Below, piece by piece: positions 1 to 9,014 of a stretch of 64,000 nucleotides of DNA. Each line of letters starts with the position of its first letter. The first letter of the stretch is position 1. The position numbers and the translations under genes are program-made. The DNA is from Roseomonas sp. AR75 (lineage in GTDB: Bacteria > Pseudomonadota > Alphaproteobacteria > Acetobacterales > Acetobacteraceae). The notes beneath the pieces are model-generated. The model did no database searches and was not told the DNA's origin. It saw only the letters and a program-made list of their open reading frames with translations. Where the stretch lies: NCBI RefSeq assembly GCF_005222815.1, contig NZ_STGB01000004.1, positions 248,001 through 312,000 on the forward strand, written 5' to 3'.

Positions 1-109
1 CGAGCGCCACCGTCTCGCCGCGCTTCACGTCGAAGGAGACGCCCTCCACCACGCGCTTGCTGCGGAAGGCGACGGAGAGGTTCTCGACCGAGAGGATCGG
101 CTCGCTCAT
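1..109 (-). CDS. yejF: ABC transporter ATP-binding protein, YejF-like (partial, N-terminus only)
   Basis: Only the first 36 codons are inside the window, reading off the left edge. The visible N-terminus (MSEPILSVENLSVAF, then VVEGVSFDVKRGETVAL) is the standard opening of an ABC ATPase just before the Walker A loop, which itself lies outside. The ATG at 109 overlaps the stop of the upstream permease gene by four bases (ATGA), so it is the next gene of the yej-type peptide transporter operon. YejF normally carries two ATPase domains and energises uptake of oligopeptides or microcin C-like compounds. The name rests on operon position rather than on a readable full domain. Confidence 0.8.
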   Translation of the reverse strand, partial: MSEPILSVENLSVAFRSKRVVEGVSFDVKRGETVAL

Positions 110-1140
110 CGCCCCCCTCCCGGGAGTTTGCGTGGATCGAAGGCGTCGCGGACGCCCTCGCCGACGAAGATCAGCAGCGTCAGCACGCCGCCCAGCACGA
201 CGAAGGCGCTGATGCCAAGCCAGGGCGCCTGCAGGTTGTTCTTGCCCTGCGCGACCAGCTCGCCGAGCGAAGGCGATCCCGGCGGCAGGCCGAAGCCGAG
301 GAAGTCGAGGCTCGCCAGCACCGTCACCGAACCCGAGAGGATGAAGGGGAGGAAGGTGAGCGTCGCAACCATCGCGTTCGGCAGGATGTGGCGCCACATC
401 ACCGTGGTGTCGCCGACGCCCATCGCCTTCGCCGCGCGCACATAGTCGAAGTTGCGCCCGCGCAGGAATTCCGCCCGCACCACGCCCGTCAGTCCCATCC
501 AGGAGAACAGCAGCAGGAAGACCAGAAGGGTCCAGAAGCTGGGCTCGATGATGCTGGCCAGGATGATCAGCAGGTAGAGCTGCGGCATGCCCGACCAGAT
601 CTCGATGAAGCGCTGGAAGGACAGGTCCACCCAGCCGCCGTAGTAGCCCTGCACCGCGCCGGCGGCGACGCCGATGATCGAGCTCACGATGGTCAACGAG
701 AAGCCGAACAGCACGGAGATGCGGAAACCGTAGATGACGCGCGCCAGCACGTCGCGCCCCTGGTCGTCCGTGCCGAGCCAGTTGCGCGCGGAAGGCGGCG
801 CCGGGCTCGGCCGGCCGAGGTCGCGCACCACCGTGTCGTATTTGTACGGCACCGGCGGCCACACCGCCCAGCCGCCGCGCTCGCGGAACTCCTCCAGCAC
901 CGTCGGGTCCTTCCAGTCCATCGCCACCGGAAGCCCGTCGGGGATCACGTCGCTTTCCGCGTAGCCGACCACCGTCGGGAACAGCCAATTGCCGTCCACG
1001 CGCGCGAGGAGCGGCTTGTCGTTGGCGATGAACTCCGCGAACAGCGTCAGCAGGAACAGGACCAGGAAGATCCAGAGCGACCAGAAGCCGCGCTTGTTGG
1101 CCTTGAAATTGGCAAGGCGCCGCTGGTTGATCGGGGTCAT
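106..1140 (-). CDS. yejE: Peptide ABC transporter permease, YejE-like
   Basis: Inner-membrane permease of about 344 residues. One membrane segment follows the short basic N-terminus (LWIFLVLFLLTLFAEF). A periplasmic stretch to about residue 130 follows, then a BPD_transp_1 domain with several hydrophobic helices. The coupling loop that contacts the ATPase is visible near residue 240 (RAAKAMGVGDTTVMWRHILPN). The ATG at 1140 is preferred over an upstream in-frame start because the upstream codons read through the palindrome-rich spacer. The C-terminus ending in FDPRKL is typical of YejE/DppC permeases. It partners YejB and the YejF ATPase and receives substrate from YejA; its stop overlaps the yejF start. 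Confidence 0.92.
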   Translation of the reverse strand: MTPINQRRLANFKANKRGFWSLWIFLVLFLLTLFAEFIANDKPLLARVDGNWLFPTVVGYAESDVIPDGLPVAMDWKDPTVLEEFRERGGWAVWPPVPYKYDTVVRDLGRPSPAPPSARNWLGTDDQGRDVLARVIYGFRISVLFGFSLTIVSSIIGVAAGAVQGYYGGWVDLSFQRFIEIWSGMPQLYLLIILASIIEPSFWTLLVFLLLFSWMGLTGVVRAEFLRGRNFDYVRAAKAMGVGDTTVMWRHILPNAMVATLTFLPFILSGSVTVLASLDFLGFGLPPGSPSLGELVAQGKNNLQAPWLGISAFVVLGGVLTLLIFVGEGVRDAFDPRKLPGGGR

Positions 1141-1375
1141 GGGTGGTCGCTCCGCGGGGGGGCTTTGCCCCCCTGCACCCCCCACCAGGAGCCTGAGGCT
1201 CCTGGACCTGCATTCCATTCATGTCCCGAAGGAAGGGGGGCACTTCGGCCCCCCTTCGTTCGGCACATAAACGAGTGCCGGGGTCCGGTGGACGAGCGCC
1301 CTTGGCGCACGTCCAAGCTCCCCGGCGGGGGCGCGGGGGCAGCGCCCCCGCGGAAGCAACCACCCATCACCCCGC
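1141..1375. repeat. Palindrome-rich spacer between yejB and yejE
   Basis: This 235-base spacer carries no convincing gene but four strong inverted repeats. They are a G7/C7 hairpin at 1157-1173 with a TTT loop, a 10+1+10 palindrome at 1185-1205 (CCAGGAGCCT/AGGCTCCTGG), a 9-bp stem at 1233-1256, and a 10-bp stem at 1325-1351 (GCGGGGGCGC/GCGCCCCCGC). All four are seen directly. Such mosaics resemble the REP/BIME-type intergenic palindromes of GC-rich proteobacteria. Inside an operon they could stabilise or attenuate mRNA, giving yejB and yejE different expression. None has a T-run, so they are not classical terminators. Confidence 0.75.
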
Positions 1376-2491
1376 TCACCGCCGCGCCTCGAAGTCGATG
1401 CGCGGATCGACGACCGTGTACATCACGTCGCCGACGATCTGCATGATCAGCCCCAGCAGCGTGAAGATGTAGAGCGTCGCGAACATGATCGGGTAGTCGC
1501 GGCGGATCGCCGCCTCGAAGCCCAGCAGGCCGAGCCCGTCGAGCGAGAACACGATCTCCACCAGCAGCGCGCCGGTGAAGAGGATGCCGATGAAGGCCGC
1601 AGGGAAGCCCGCGATGATCAGCAGCATCGCGTTGCGGAACACATGGCCGTAGAGCACGCGCGTCTCGTTCGCGCCCTTGGCGCGCGCCGTGACGACATAC
1701 TGCTTGCCGATCTCGTCCATGAAGCTGTTCTTGGTGAGCATGGTCAGCCCGGCGAAGCCGCCGATCACCAGCGCCAGCGTGGGCAGCGCCATGTGCCAGA
1801 AATAGTCGGCCGCGCGCTCCCAGAAGGGCCACGTCTCGCTGCCCGGGGAGGCGAGGCCGCGCAGCGGAAACCACTGGAAGAAGGACCCGCCGGCGAACAG
1901 CACCACCAGCAGGATCGCGAACAGGAAGCCAGGGATCGCGTAGCCCACCAGCACCACGCCGGATGTCGCGATATCGAAGCGCGAGCCGTCCCGCACCGCC
2001 TTGCGGATGCCCAGCGGAATGGACACCAGGTAGATGATCAGCGTGGACCACAGCCCGAGACTCACCGAGACGGGCATCTTCTCGATCAGCAGGTCCACCA
2101 CGGGGCGGTCCTGGAACAGGCTGCGGCCGAAGTCGAAGGTCAGGTAGCCGCGCAGCATCTCGAAGAAGCGGACATGCGCGGGCTTGTCGAAGCCGAACAT
2201 CCGCTCGATGTCGCGCACGATGGCCGGATCCAGGCCGCGCGCGCCGCGATAGGTGCCCACGGGCCCCGCGGCATCGGCGCCGGCGGCGGCGGGACCGCCG
2301 CCGGGCTGGCGCGCCTCGCCGCCCCCCTCGCCCGTCAACCGGCCGAGCGTCTGCCCCTCGCCGCGCAGTTCCGCCAGCATCTGCTCCACCGGTCCGCCCG
2401 GGGCGAACTGCACGACGGCGAAGTTGATCAGGATGATGCCGAACAGCGTCGGCACCACCAGGATCAGGCGACGAAGGATATAGGCGGCCAT
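1376..2491 (-). CDS. yejB: Peptide ABC transporter permease, YejB-like
   Basis: Inner-membrane permease of 371 residues, first of the two transmembrane subunits. It opens with the typical [19 protein letters not shown] helix of DppB/YejB proteins. A long variable, Gly/Pro-rich periplasmic loop (about residues 45-85) follows, then the BPD_transp_1 domain. The ATPase-coupling loop is visible near residues 270-290 ([20 protein letters not shown]), and the C-terminus [15 protein letters not shown] is conserved in the family. The gene lies between the substrate-binding protein gene and yejE. The Gly/Pro/Gln-rich loop is longer than usual, which is common in Acetobacteraceae. Confidence 0.92.
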   Translation of the reverse strand: MAAYILRRLILVVPTLFGIILINFAVVQFAPGGPVEQMLAELRGEGQTLGRLTGEGGGEARQPGGGPAAAGADAAGPVGTYRGARGLDPAIVRDIERMFGFDKPAHVRFFEMLRGYLTFDFGRSLFQDRPVVDLLIEKMPVSVSLGLWSTLIIYLVSIPLGIRKAVRDGSRFDIATSGVVLVGYAIPGFLFAILLVVLFAGGSFFQWFPLRGLASPGSETWPFWERAADYFWHMALPTLALVIGGFAGLTMLTKNSFMDEIGKQYVVTARAKGANETRVLYGHVFRNAMLLIIAGFPAAFIGILFTGALLVEIVFSLDGLGLLGFEAAIRRDYPIMFATLYIFTLLGLIMQIVGDVMYTVVDPRIDFEARR

Positions 2492-2551
2492 GTCAGGCCG
2501 CGGGCGCCGCCCGGCACGCGCCGGGCAGGAACAGGGGGGCGCGCATCCGGC

Positions 2552-4408
2552 TCAGAGCGTCCGGCGGGCTTCGGCCAGGGCGCGTTCCTTCTCCGGGTCG
2601 ATCCACCAGGAATCGAGCCCGATGTCGAAGCGCGGGCTGCGCGGCGGCCGGCCGAACTTGTCCCAATAGGCGATGCGGAAGCTGCGGATGTGCCAGTGCG
2701 GGATCAGGAAGTCATGCGCCAGCAGCACGCGGTCCAGCGCGCGGGTGCGCGCGACCAGCTCGTCGCGGTCCGGCGCGTTGATCACCAGCTCGACCAGCTC
2801 GTCGATCGCCGGGTCGCAGATGCCGGAGGCATTCCGGCTGCCCTCCTCCCGTGCCTTGGCGCAGGTGAAGAAGTCGCGCTGCTCGTTGCCGGGCGACAGG
2901 CTCTGGCCCTGGCCGCCCACCGTCATGTCGAAATCGAAGCTGTCCATGCGGCGCTGGTACTGCGCGGGATCCACCGTGCGCACATTCACCGTCATGCCCA
3001 CGCGCTGCAGCGCCTGCACATAGGGCAGCGCGATGCGCTCGAAGGTCGGGGAGACCAGCAGGATCTCGAACTCGAAGGGGCGGCCCTGCGGGTTCACCAG
3101 GCGCCGGTCCTGCACGCGCCAGCCCGCCTGCTGCAGCAGCGTGAGCGCCCGTCGCAGCCCCTCGCGGTTGTTGCCGGAGCCGTCGGTCGTCGGCAGCCGG
3201 AATTCCGCGGTGAAGACGCTGTCCGGGATGCGCCCGCGGAAGCCTTCCAGGATCTCCTTCTCGCGCCCCTGCGGCAGGCCGGATGAGGCGAGCTCGGAAT
3301 TGCTGAAGTAGCTGTTGGTGCGGGTATAGGCGCCGTAGAAGATGTTGGCGTTCATCCACTCGAAGTCGAACAGCTCCACCAGCGCGCGGCGCACGCGCTG
3401 GTCCTGGAACATCGGCCGGCGCAGGTTGACGATGAAGGCCTGCATGCCGGTCGGCAGCTCGTGGCGGATCTCCTCGAGCTTCACCAGGCCGCGGCGCCGG
3501 GCGGGGAAGTCGTAGGACGTGGCCCAGTCGCGCGCGACGTTTTCCGTGCGGAAATCGATCTGGCCGGCCTTGAAGGCTTCCAGCGCCACGGTGTTGTCGC
3601 GGAAATACTCGAAGCGCGTCACGTCGAAATTCTGCGTGCCGCGCATCGTCGGGATGTCCTTCGCCCACCAGTCCTCGACCCGGCGGAGGACGATGCTGCG
3701 CCCGGCGTCGAACCGCTCGATGCGATAGGGACCGGAACCGAGCGGCGGCTCCAGGATCGGGCGGGTGAAGTCGCGGCTCTCCCACCAATGCTGCGGCAGC
3801 ACCGGCATCTGGCCGAGGATCAGCGCCAGCTCCCGGTTCTGGTCGTCGCGGAAGCGGAAGGTCACCCGCTTCTCCGCCTCCGCTACCACCTCCGTCACGT
3901 CGCCGTAGTAGGAGCGGTAGAATGGCCGGCCATGCTGGCGCAGCGCGTTGAAGGTCCAGACCACATCCGCTGCCGTGACCGGGCGGCCATCGTGCCAGCG
4001 CGCCTGTGGATTCAGATCGAAGGTCACGCCCTTCCGGTCGGCGGGCAGGTTGATCCATTGCGCAAGGTAGGGGTACTCGGAGCTCGCCTCGTCCGCGCTC
4101 TCCTTCAGCAGCGTGTCGTAGATCAGCGTTGATCCGACCCCCGCCGTGCCACGGATGATGAAGGGGTTGAAGCTGTCGAAGCTGCCCAGCGCCCAGCGGG
4201 TGATCTCCCCGCCCTTCGGCGCGTCCGGGTTCACCCAGGGGAAATGGGTGAAGTCGGCTGGCAGCTTCGGCTCGCCGAGCAGCGACAGCGCATGGGTCCG
4301 CACCGCCTGGCCGGGCGCGGCGGAACCGCCGGCGGGCGTTGCGGCACGGGCGATACCCGGCACGAAGCCGAGCGCGAGGGGCAGCGACAGCAGGTCTCGA
4401 CGGCGCAT
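2552..4408 (-). CDS. yejA: Extracellular solute-binding protein, YejA-like
   Basis: Periplasmic SBP_bac_5 family protein of about 618 residues, the usual length for YejA/DppA-type peptide receptors. The N-terminus MRRRDLLSLPLALGFVPG followed by ARA is an export signal, with an Arg-rich n-region that could be Tat-directed. Family hallmarks are visible: ALSLLGEPKLPADFTHFPWVNPDAPKGG split over residues 40-70, ARWHDGRPVTAADVVWTF near 130-150, and GSGPYRIERFD near 220. ATG 4408 is chosen; an in-frame GTG nine bases upstream is an alternative. It would capture oligopeptides for YejBEF, whose genes follow in the same direction. Confidence 0.9.
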   Translation of the reverse strand: MRRRDLLSLPLALGFVPGIARAATPAGGSAAPGQAVRTHALSLLGEPKLPADFTHFPWVNPDAPKGGEITRWALGSFDSFNPFIIRGTAGVGSTLIYDTLLKESADEASSEYPYLAQWINLPADRKGVTFDLNPQARWHDGRPVTAADVVWTFNALRQHGRPFYRSYYGDVTEVVAEAEKRVTFRFRDDQNRELALILGQMPVLPQHWWESRDFTRPILEPPLGSGPYRIERFDAGRSIVLRRVEDWWAKDIPTMRGTQNFDVTRFEYFRDNTVALEAFKAGQIDFRTENVARDWATSYDFPARRRGLVKLEEIRHELPTGMQAFIVNLRRPMFQDQRVRRALVELFDFEWMNANIFYGAYTRTNSYFSNSELASSGLPQGREKEILEGFRGRIPDSVFTAEFRLPTTDGSGNNREGLRRALTLLQQAGWRVQDRRLVNPQGRPFEFEILLVSPTFERIALPYVQALQRVGMTVNVRTVDPAQYQRRMDSFDFDMTVGGQGQSLSPGNEQRDFFTCAKAREEGSRNASGICDPAIDELVELVINAPDRDELVARTRALDRVLLAHDFLIPHWHIRSFRIAYWDKFGRPPRSPRFDIGLDSWWIDPEKERALAEARRTL

Positions 4409-4451
4409 GGGCGTCACTTAGGGGGTTCCGCCGGGCCGGGGCAACCAGGTG

Positions 4452-5234
4452 TTATCCGCCGAGCATCTTCGCAACGCTCGGCAACAGGGCGGGGTCGCCG
4501 ACGGCGAGCACGGTGCCATCCCCATCCAGGCGCAGCGTCTGCCCGGACCAGTCGGTGCAGCGCCCGCCCGCGCCTTCGACCACGGGGACCAGGGCAGCCC
4601 AGTCCCAGGGCTTCATCGTGGCGTCCACCACCACATCCACCAGGCCCAAAGCCAGCAACCCATAAGCATAGCAGTCGCCGCCCCAGGTGGTGCGCCGTGC
4701 CGCCGCCTTCACCGCCGCGAAGCGCGGCGCGGTGTCGGGTTCGAACATGTCGGGCGAGGTGCAGGACAGTTCGGCTTCCGCCAGGCTCGCACAGGGACGG
4801 CAGCGGGCGGTACCGCCGAGGCCGGAGCGGAACTGCGTCGGCCGGCCCGCCAGGCCGATCCAGCGTTCGCCGGTGACGGGCTGGTCGATGATGCCCAGGA
4901 CGGGCTCGCCCTTGTGCAGCAGGCCGACCAGCGTGCCGAACAGCGGCCGTCCCGTGACGAAGGCGCGGGTGCCGTCGATCGGATCGAGCACCCAAACCCA
5001 ATCGGCGTCGGGATTGATCTCGCCGTATTCCTCGCCGATGACGCCGTGCTCGGGCAGCCGGTCCGCCAGCAGGCCGCGGATGGCGCGCTCGGCAGCCTTG
5101 TCGGCCTCGGTCACCGGGCTGGCGTCGCCCTTGGCCTCGACCAGCAGTGCGGAGCGGAACAGCGGCCGGATGACCTGCCCGGCCAGATCGGCCGCCTGCT
5201 CCGCCACCGCCAGGAAGTCAGCAGCCTCGGCCAT
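4452..5234 (-). CDS. hisN: Histidinol-phosphatase / inositol monophosphatase family protein
   Basis: Mg-dependent phosphatase of the inositol monophosphatase fold, 260 residues. The metal-binding motifs are present: GEEYG at 67-71, DPIDGTRAF at 84-92, and WDWAAL near 210, in the right order and spacing. In alphaproteobacteria this subgroup with DPIDGTRAF is most often histidinol-phosphatase HisN, which makes histidinol from histidinol phosphate. A generic inositol or 3'(2')-bisphosphate phosphatase cannot be excluded from sequence alone. The gene stands alone between yejA and the cytochrome c gene on the same strand. Confidence 0.85.
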   Translation of the reverse strand: MAEAADFLAVAEQAADLAGQVIRPLFRSALLVEAKGDASPVTEADKAAERAIRGLLADRLPEHGVIGEEYGEINPDADWVWVLDPIDGTRAFVTGRPLFGTLVGLLHKGEPVLGIIDQPVTGERWIGLAGRPTQFRSGLGGTARCRPCASLAEAELSCTSPDMFEPDTAPRFAAVKAAARRTTWGGDCYAYGLLALGLVDVVVDATMKPWDWAALVPVVEGAGGRCTDWSGQTLRLDGDGTVLAVGDPALLPSVAKMLGG

Positions 5235-5320
5235 GCCTTGCCCCTACCGCTGCACCGCGGGCCGATGCCGGCAGGGCGTGCCGAGGCAGGCCCTGCCGAC
5301 CAGACAGGATCAGCGACCGA

Positions 5321-5857
5321 TCAGGGCAGCGGCTTCGGGTTTGCGTCCAGGCTGCGCAGATACATGATCACGTCGGCGCGCTGCTTCGGATCGCGGATGC
5401 CGGCAAAGGCCATTCGGGTGCCGGCCACCGCGGCCGCGGGACGCAGCAGGAAGGCGTTGAGCGCCTCGTAGTCCCAGGGCTTCTCGTGCAGGGCGCGCAT
5501 CCCCGCGGAATAGTTGAAGCCATCCACATGCGCATGCGGGGCGCCCACCACGCCATACAGGTTCGGACCCACGCCATTCGGGCCGCCCTGCGCGAAATTG
5601 TGGCAGGACGCGCAGAGTCGCTGCGCAAGCTGGCGGCCGGTATCGACGTTCGCCGCGGCCAGCAGCGGCCCGATCGGCTCGATCTCCGGCGCCGCCGGGG
5701 CAGCCGGTGCCGAGGAGGGCGGCGGCGCGCCGGTCGCGATCGCCGCCTCATACAGGCGTGGCGGCGAGACGATCAGCTTCCCCACCAGGCCCGCCAGCAT
5801 GAAGGTGATGCCGGCGGTCAGCACTGCCGCCGCTGCCTTGTTGAATTCGAGACTCAT
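5321..5857 (-). CDS. Membrane-anchored c-type cytochrome
   Basis: Class I cytochrome c of 178 residues, resembling the cytochrome c552/CycM family. An uncleaved N-terminal helix (about 10-30) anchors it to the inner membrane, and an Ala/Pro linker leads to the periplasmic haem domain. The haem-attachment motif CASCH is at 82-86 and the likely axial Met is in TRMAF near 149. It probably carries electrons to a terminal oxidase. The ATG at 5857 is chosen because upstream codons have no signal character. It is divergent from pheA, a pairing often seen in Rhodospirillales; a direct functional link is unlikely. Confidence 0.88.
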   Translation of the reverse strand: MSLEFNKAAAAVLTAGITFMLAGLVGKLIVSPPRLYEAAIATGAPPPSSAPAAPAAPEIEPIGPLLAAANVDTGRQLAQRLCASCHNFAQGGPNGVGPNLYGVVGAPHAHVDGFNYSAGMRALHEKPWDYEALNAFLLRPAAAVAGTRMAFAGIRDPKQRADVIMYLRSLDANPKPLP

Positions 5858-6079
5858 CCCGGATGCCACCCTTCCAGAACGCAGCCCCTCCGCCGCGCGG
5901 CCACGGCGGACCGGACGCAAGCGGGCGGAGCCTCGCGCAAGGCCGTGCCGGCAGGCTTGCGCCAAGGCCGCCGTGCCGTAAAACCGCGCGGAACATAGAG
6001 GCGGTGCGGAAACTCGACAACCCGCCCGCCGGACGCGCGCGCCCGTCCTTCCCCGGCGCCCAGGACCAGCAGGATCCCG

Positions 6080-6976
6080 ATGGACAGCACCGCCGCCGCC
6101 CCGCGCCACGCCGCTTCGCCGGAGGCCGCCGGGGTCATCGCGTTCCAGGGGGTGCCCGGCGCCTATTCCGACCTCTCCTGCCGCCACGCCTATCCCGGCT
6201 GGACCACGCTGCCCTGCCCCTCCTTCGAGGCGGCGATGCAGGCGGTGCGGGAGGGCACCGCCACGCTGGGCATGCTGCCCTGCGAGAATTCGCTGGCCGG
6301 CCGCGTGCCCGACATCCATCGCCTGCTGCCCGATTCCGGCCTGCATGTCGTTGGCGAGCATTTCGAACGGGTGGAGCACTGCCTGCTGGCGCCGAAGGGC
6401 GCGACGCTCGGCAGCATCCGCCGCGCGCACAGCCATCCGGTCGCGCTCGGCCAGGTGCTGAAGCTGCTGAAGGAGATGGACCTGCAGGCGGTGATCGAGG
6501 CCGATACCGCCGGCGCCGCCAAGCTGATCGCCGAGCGCGGCGGCGTCGAGGACGCGGCCATCGCCAGCGCGCTGGCCGCGGAGATCTACGGGCTGGAGAT
6601 CCTGCGCCGCAACGTGGAGGACGAGGCCCACAACACCACGCGCTTCTACGTGATGTCGCGCACGCCGCTCTCCCCGCCCTTCGCCGAGGGTCACTGGGTG
6701 ACCACCTTCGTCTTCCGCGTCCGCAACATCCCCGCGGCGCTCTACAAGGCGCTGGGCGGCTTCGCGACCAACGGCGTGAACATGACCAAGCTGGAGAGCT
6801 ACATGGTGGGCGGCCAGTTCACCGCCACGCAGTTCCTGGCCGATGTGGACGGGCGCCCGGACGAACCCGGCCTGGCGCGCGCGCTGGAGGAACTCGGCTT
6901 CTTCAGCAGCGAGCTGCGCGTGCTCGGAACCTACCAGGCACATCCGTACCGGCTGATGCAGCGCGAGGGCAATTAG
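6080..6976 (+). CDS. pheA: Prephenate dehydratase
   Basis: Monofunctional prephenate dehydratase of 298 residues, converting prephenate to phenylpyruvate in phenylalanine synthesis. The catalytic domain begins at about residue 19 (IAFQGVPGAYSDLSC), has the PCENS substrate-binding motif at 67-71, and the catalytic Thr-Arg-Phe (TRF) at 187-189. A C-terminal ACT domain (about 205-290, VNMTKLESYMVGG) should give feedback inhibition by phenylalanine. There is no chorismate mutase domain, as usual in alphaproteobacteria. It is divergent from the cytochrome c gene, with 222 bases between for both promoters. Confidence 0.95.
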   Translation: MDSTAAAPRHAASPEAAGVIAFQGVPGAYSDLSCRHAYPGWTTLPCPSFEAAMQAVREGTATLGMLPCENSLAGRVPDIHRLLPDSGLHVVGEHFERVEHCLLAPKGATLGSIRRAHSHPVALGQVLKLLKEMDLQAVIEADTAGAAKLIAERGGVEDAAIASALAAEIYGLEILRRNVEDEAHNTTRFYVMSRTPLSPPFAEGHWVTTFVFRVRNIPAALYKALGGFATNGVNMTKLESYMVGGQFTATQFLADVDGRPDEPGLARALEELGFFSSELRVLGTYQAHPYRLMQREGN

Positions 6977-6998
6977 GCCGTCGCGCTTCCGCCGCGGG

Positions 6999-7322
6999 TT
7001 ACCAGTAGTACCCCGAGGGTCGCACCCGTTCCACGCCGCCGCCGGTGCGCAGGCCCGCGCGCCGCAGGCAGGCATCGAAGGCCGCGTCGCGCGCCATGAT
7101 GACCTCGGCGTTCACGCGGTCCTCGAAGGTGCGGTTGGTGGAGTTCATCTGCCGCCACGCGTCGCGCACCGCCGGCGCGTTGCCTGCCTCCCGCCGGCAG
7201 GCCTGCACGACGGGGCTGTCGGGCTCGTTGGGGCCCAGCCGCCAGGGCGACGGGTCCTGGCGCGAACAGGCGCCGAGCAGCAACGCCGGCAGCGCCAGCG
7301 CGAGCAGGGTTTCGCGCGTCAT
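6999..7322 (-). CDS. Small predicted lipoprotein
   Basis: A 107-residue protein of unknown function. The N-terminus MTRETLLALALPALLLGACS is a lipoprotein signal with a lipobox (LGAC), so the mature protein starts at Cys19 and is lipid-anchored. The mature part is polar, with two further Cys (QACR and DACLR) that could form a disulfide. Its ATG overlaps the stop of nudC by four bases, so the two are translationally coupled. I recognise no family. Confidence 0.75.
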   Translation of the reverse strand: MTRETLLALALPALLLGACSRQDPSPWRLGPNEPDSPVVQACRREAGNAPAVRDAWRQMNSTNRTFEDRVNAEVIMARDAAFDACLRRAGLRTGGGVERVRPSGYYW

Positions 7323-8248
7323 GTCCCGGCCTCCAGCCAGTCCTCGATCAGCCGTCGCGCGATGGAATCGACTCGCGGCAGGGAGAAGCCGCGCGCCTGG
7401 TGGTCGCGCAGCTCCGCGCGGGAGAACCAGCGCGCGTCCTTCAGCTCCTCCGGGTCGATGCGGATCGCCTCGGTCAGGCCTTCGGCATGGAAGCCGATCA
7501 TGATGGAGGAGGGGAAGGGCCAGGGCTGGGAGGAGTGATAGGCGACCGCCCCCACCGCGACGCCCGCTTCCTCCATCACCTCGCGCCGGACGGCTTCCTC
7601 GAAGCTCTCGCCCGGTTCCACGAAGCCGGCCAGCGTCGAATACATGGTGACGTTCGGGAACCGGTGCGAATGGCCGAGCAGGCAGCGGTCGCCGCGCACC
7701 ACCAGCATGATCACGGCGGGATCGGTGCGGGGGAAGTGCTGCGTGTTGCAGCCGGTGCAGACCATCGCGTGGCCGGCGCTGCGCGGCGTGCAGGGCGCCC
7801 CGCAGGCGCCGCAGAAGCGGTGGCGGGTGCGCCAGTGCATCATGCCGCGCGCATGCGCCAGCACGCTGGCCTCGCCCGGCGGCAGCAGGCCCGCCACCTG
7901 GCGCAGGTCGGCGAAGCTGCCCATGCCCTCGGGCAGCAGCGGCAACGGATCCTCGGCGGCGGAGCAGTCCACCGCGAAGACCGGCCGCTTCTCCCACAGG
8001 CCGAGGAACGCCCAGGGCCCGTCCTGCATCCGCACGGCCTCCGCCGCGGCGGGGGTCAGCAGCACGGCCTCGGGGTGGCCGTCCTCGACGCCCTTCATCA
8101 GGTTGCGGCTGCGCCAGACCGGGGCGAACAGCGTCTCGGGGTCGGCCAGGGCCTGGTGGAGCCAGTCGGCGTCCTCGCGCAGCAGGGCGGCGCGGTCGAT
8201 CGGGCTGCCGGTATAGGCGTTGGGCCGGCTGGCGGGGATGGAAAGCAT
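7319..8248 (-). CDS. nudC: NADH pyrophosphatase / NAD-capped RNA hydrolase
   Basis: Nudix hydrolase of 309 residues that splits NAD(H) into NMN(H) and AMP and, in characterised homologues, removes NAD caps from RNA. It has a zinc ribbon with Cys at about 146, 149, 164 and 167 (CGAC and CTGC pairs), followed directly by the Nudix domain. The Nudix box runs from GFVEPGESF to REVMEEAG (about 208-229), with the three catalytic glutamates intact. The N-terminal NUDIX-like domain (residues 1-130) is present. The downstream lipoprotein gene overlaps its stop. Confidence 0.94.
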   Translation of the reverse strand: MLSIPASRPNAYTGSPIDRAALLREDADWLHQALADPETLFAPVWRSRNLMKGVEDGHPEAVLLTPAAAEAVRMQDGPWAFLGLWEKRPVFAVDCSAAEDPLPLLPEGMGSFADLRQVAGLLPPGEASVLAHARGMMHWRTRHRFCGACGAPCTPRSAGHAMVCTGCNTQHFPRTDPAVIMLVVRGDRCLLGHSHRFPNVTMYSTLAGFVEPGESFEEAVRREVMEEAGVAVGAVAYHSSQPWPFPSSIMIGFHAEGLTEAIRIDPEELKDARWFSRAELRDHQARGFSLPRVDSIARRLIEDWLEAGT

Positions 8249-8343
8249 GCGCCGCGTGATGTGCCATGCGGGCCGGAGGCCGGCAACCGCGGCCGTGGCG
8301 GGATCCTTCTGCCATCGGCTATCCTCGGCCAGCGGAGGCGAGC

Positions 8344-8817
8344 ATGCCCGACGACCTCTATGACCGTGACATCCTGGCCTGGAGCCAAGCCCAGGCCGAA
8401 CGCCTGCGCCGCCTGGCTGCGGGGGAGCGGGTGAACGACCTCGACTGGACGAATGTCATCGAGGAGATCGAGGAGGTGGGGCGCAGCCAGCTGCTTGCCG
8501 TGGAATCGCTGCTGCTGCAGGCGCTGGTGCATGCGATGAAGGCGGCAGGCTGGCCCGACCAGCAGGCGGTCCGGCACTGGACAGGCGAGATCGTCGCCTT
8601 TCTTGTGCAAGCACGGCGGCGCTACGCACCCAGCATGGCGCAGGCGCTCGACCTCGATTCCATCCACGCCGACGCGCTGCGGATCGTGCATCGCGCCGAT
8701 ATCCCGGGCGAGCCGCTGGCGCTGACGCAGGCGCCGCCCCTGACGCTGCAGGAACTGCTCGATCCGGATCTCGCACCGGAGACGCTGATCGCGCGCCTGC
8801 GGGAGGACGCCGCCTGA
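8344..8817 (+). CDS. DUF29 domain protein
   Basis: A 157-residue protein of the DUF29 family, recognised from the opening YDRDILAWSQAQAERLRRL and the following DWTNVIEEIEEVGRSQ. It is predicted to be all-helical and cytosolic. DUF29 proteins are abundant in cyanobacteria and Acetobacteraceae and have no established function. The gene lies between divergently transcribed nudC and the SRP RNA gene, with no sign of operon linkage. Confidence 0.85.
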   Translation: MPDDLYDRDILAWSQAQAERLRRLAAGERVNDLDWTNVIEEIEEVGRSQLLAVESLLLQALVHAMKAAGWPDQQAVRHWTGEIVAFLVQARRRYAPSMAQALDLDSIHADALRIVHRADIPGEPLALTQAPPLTLQELLDPDLAPETLIARLREDAA

Positions 8818-8852
8818 CCATTGCCGCCCGGGCGACGAAGCCCGATATAGGG

Positions 8853-8954
8853 GGTGGAAGGTCGGCGACGGACGTGCCCCTCGCCAACCCGGTCAGGTCC
8901 GGAAGGAAGCAGCCGTAACGAGTTCTCGCGCGGGTCGCCCGCCGGCCTTCCACC
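8853..8954 (+). ncRNA. ffs: 4.5S signal recognition particle RNA (small bacterial type)
   Basis: The conserved SRP domain IV core is clear at about 8895-8925 (GGTCAGGTCCGGAAGGAAGC then AGCCGTAAC), with the GGAAGGAAGC tetraloop-proximal segment and the asymmetric AGCAG bulge. Outer arms GGTGGAAGG at 8853 and CCTTCCACC at 8946-8954 pair perfectly and close the hairpin, giving about 102 nt. It scaffolds Ffh for co-translational targeting. Its location immediately upstream of dnaX is a known conserved arrangement in alphaproteobacteria. Ends may be off by a few bases. Confidence 0.96.
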
Positions 8955-9014
8955 GCGTCCGCGCGATGTGTTTCCCATCCTGGCCCGACCGGGCCCGCAG
9001 CGATCCCGGACCCC

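Noticed and set aside
388..3286. Long plus-strand open frames across yejB, yejE and yejA
   Set aside because: They lie opposite conserved transporter genes and translate to Arg/His/Pro-rich sequence typical of high-GC shadows.
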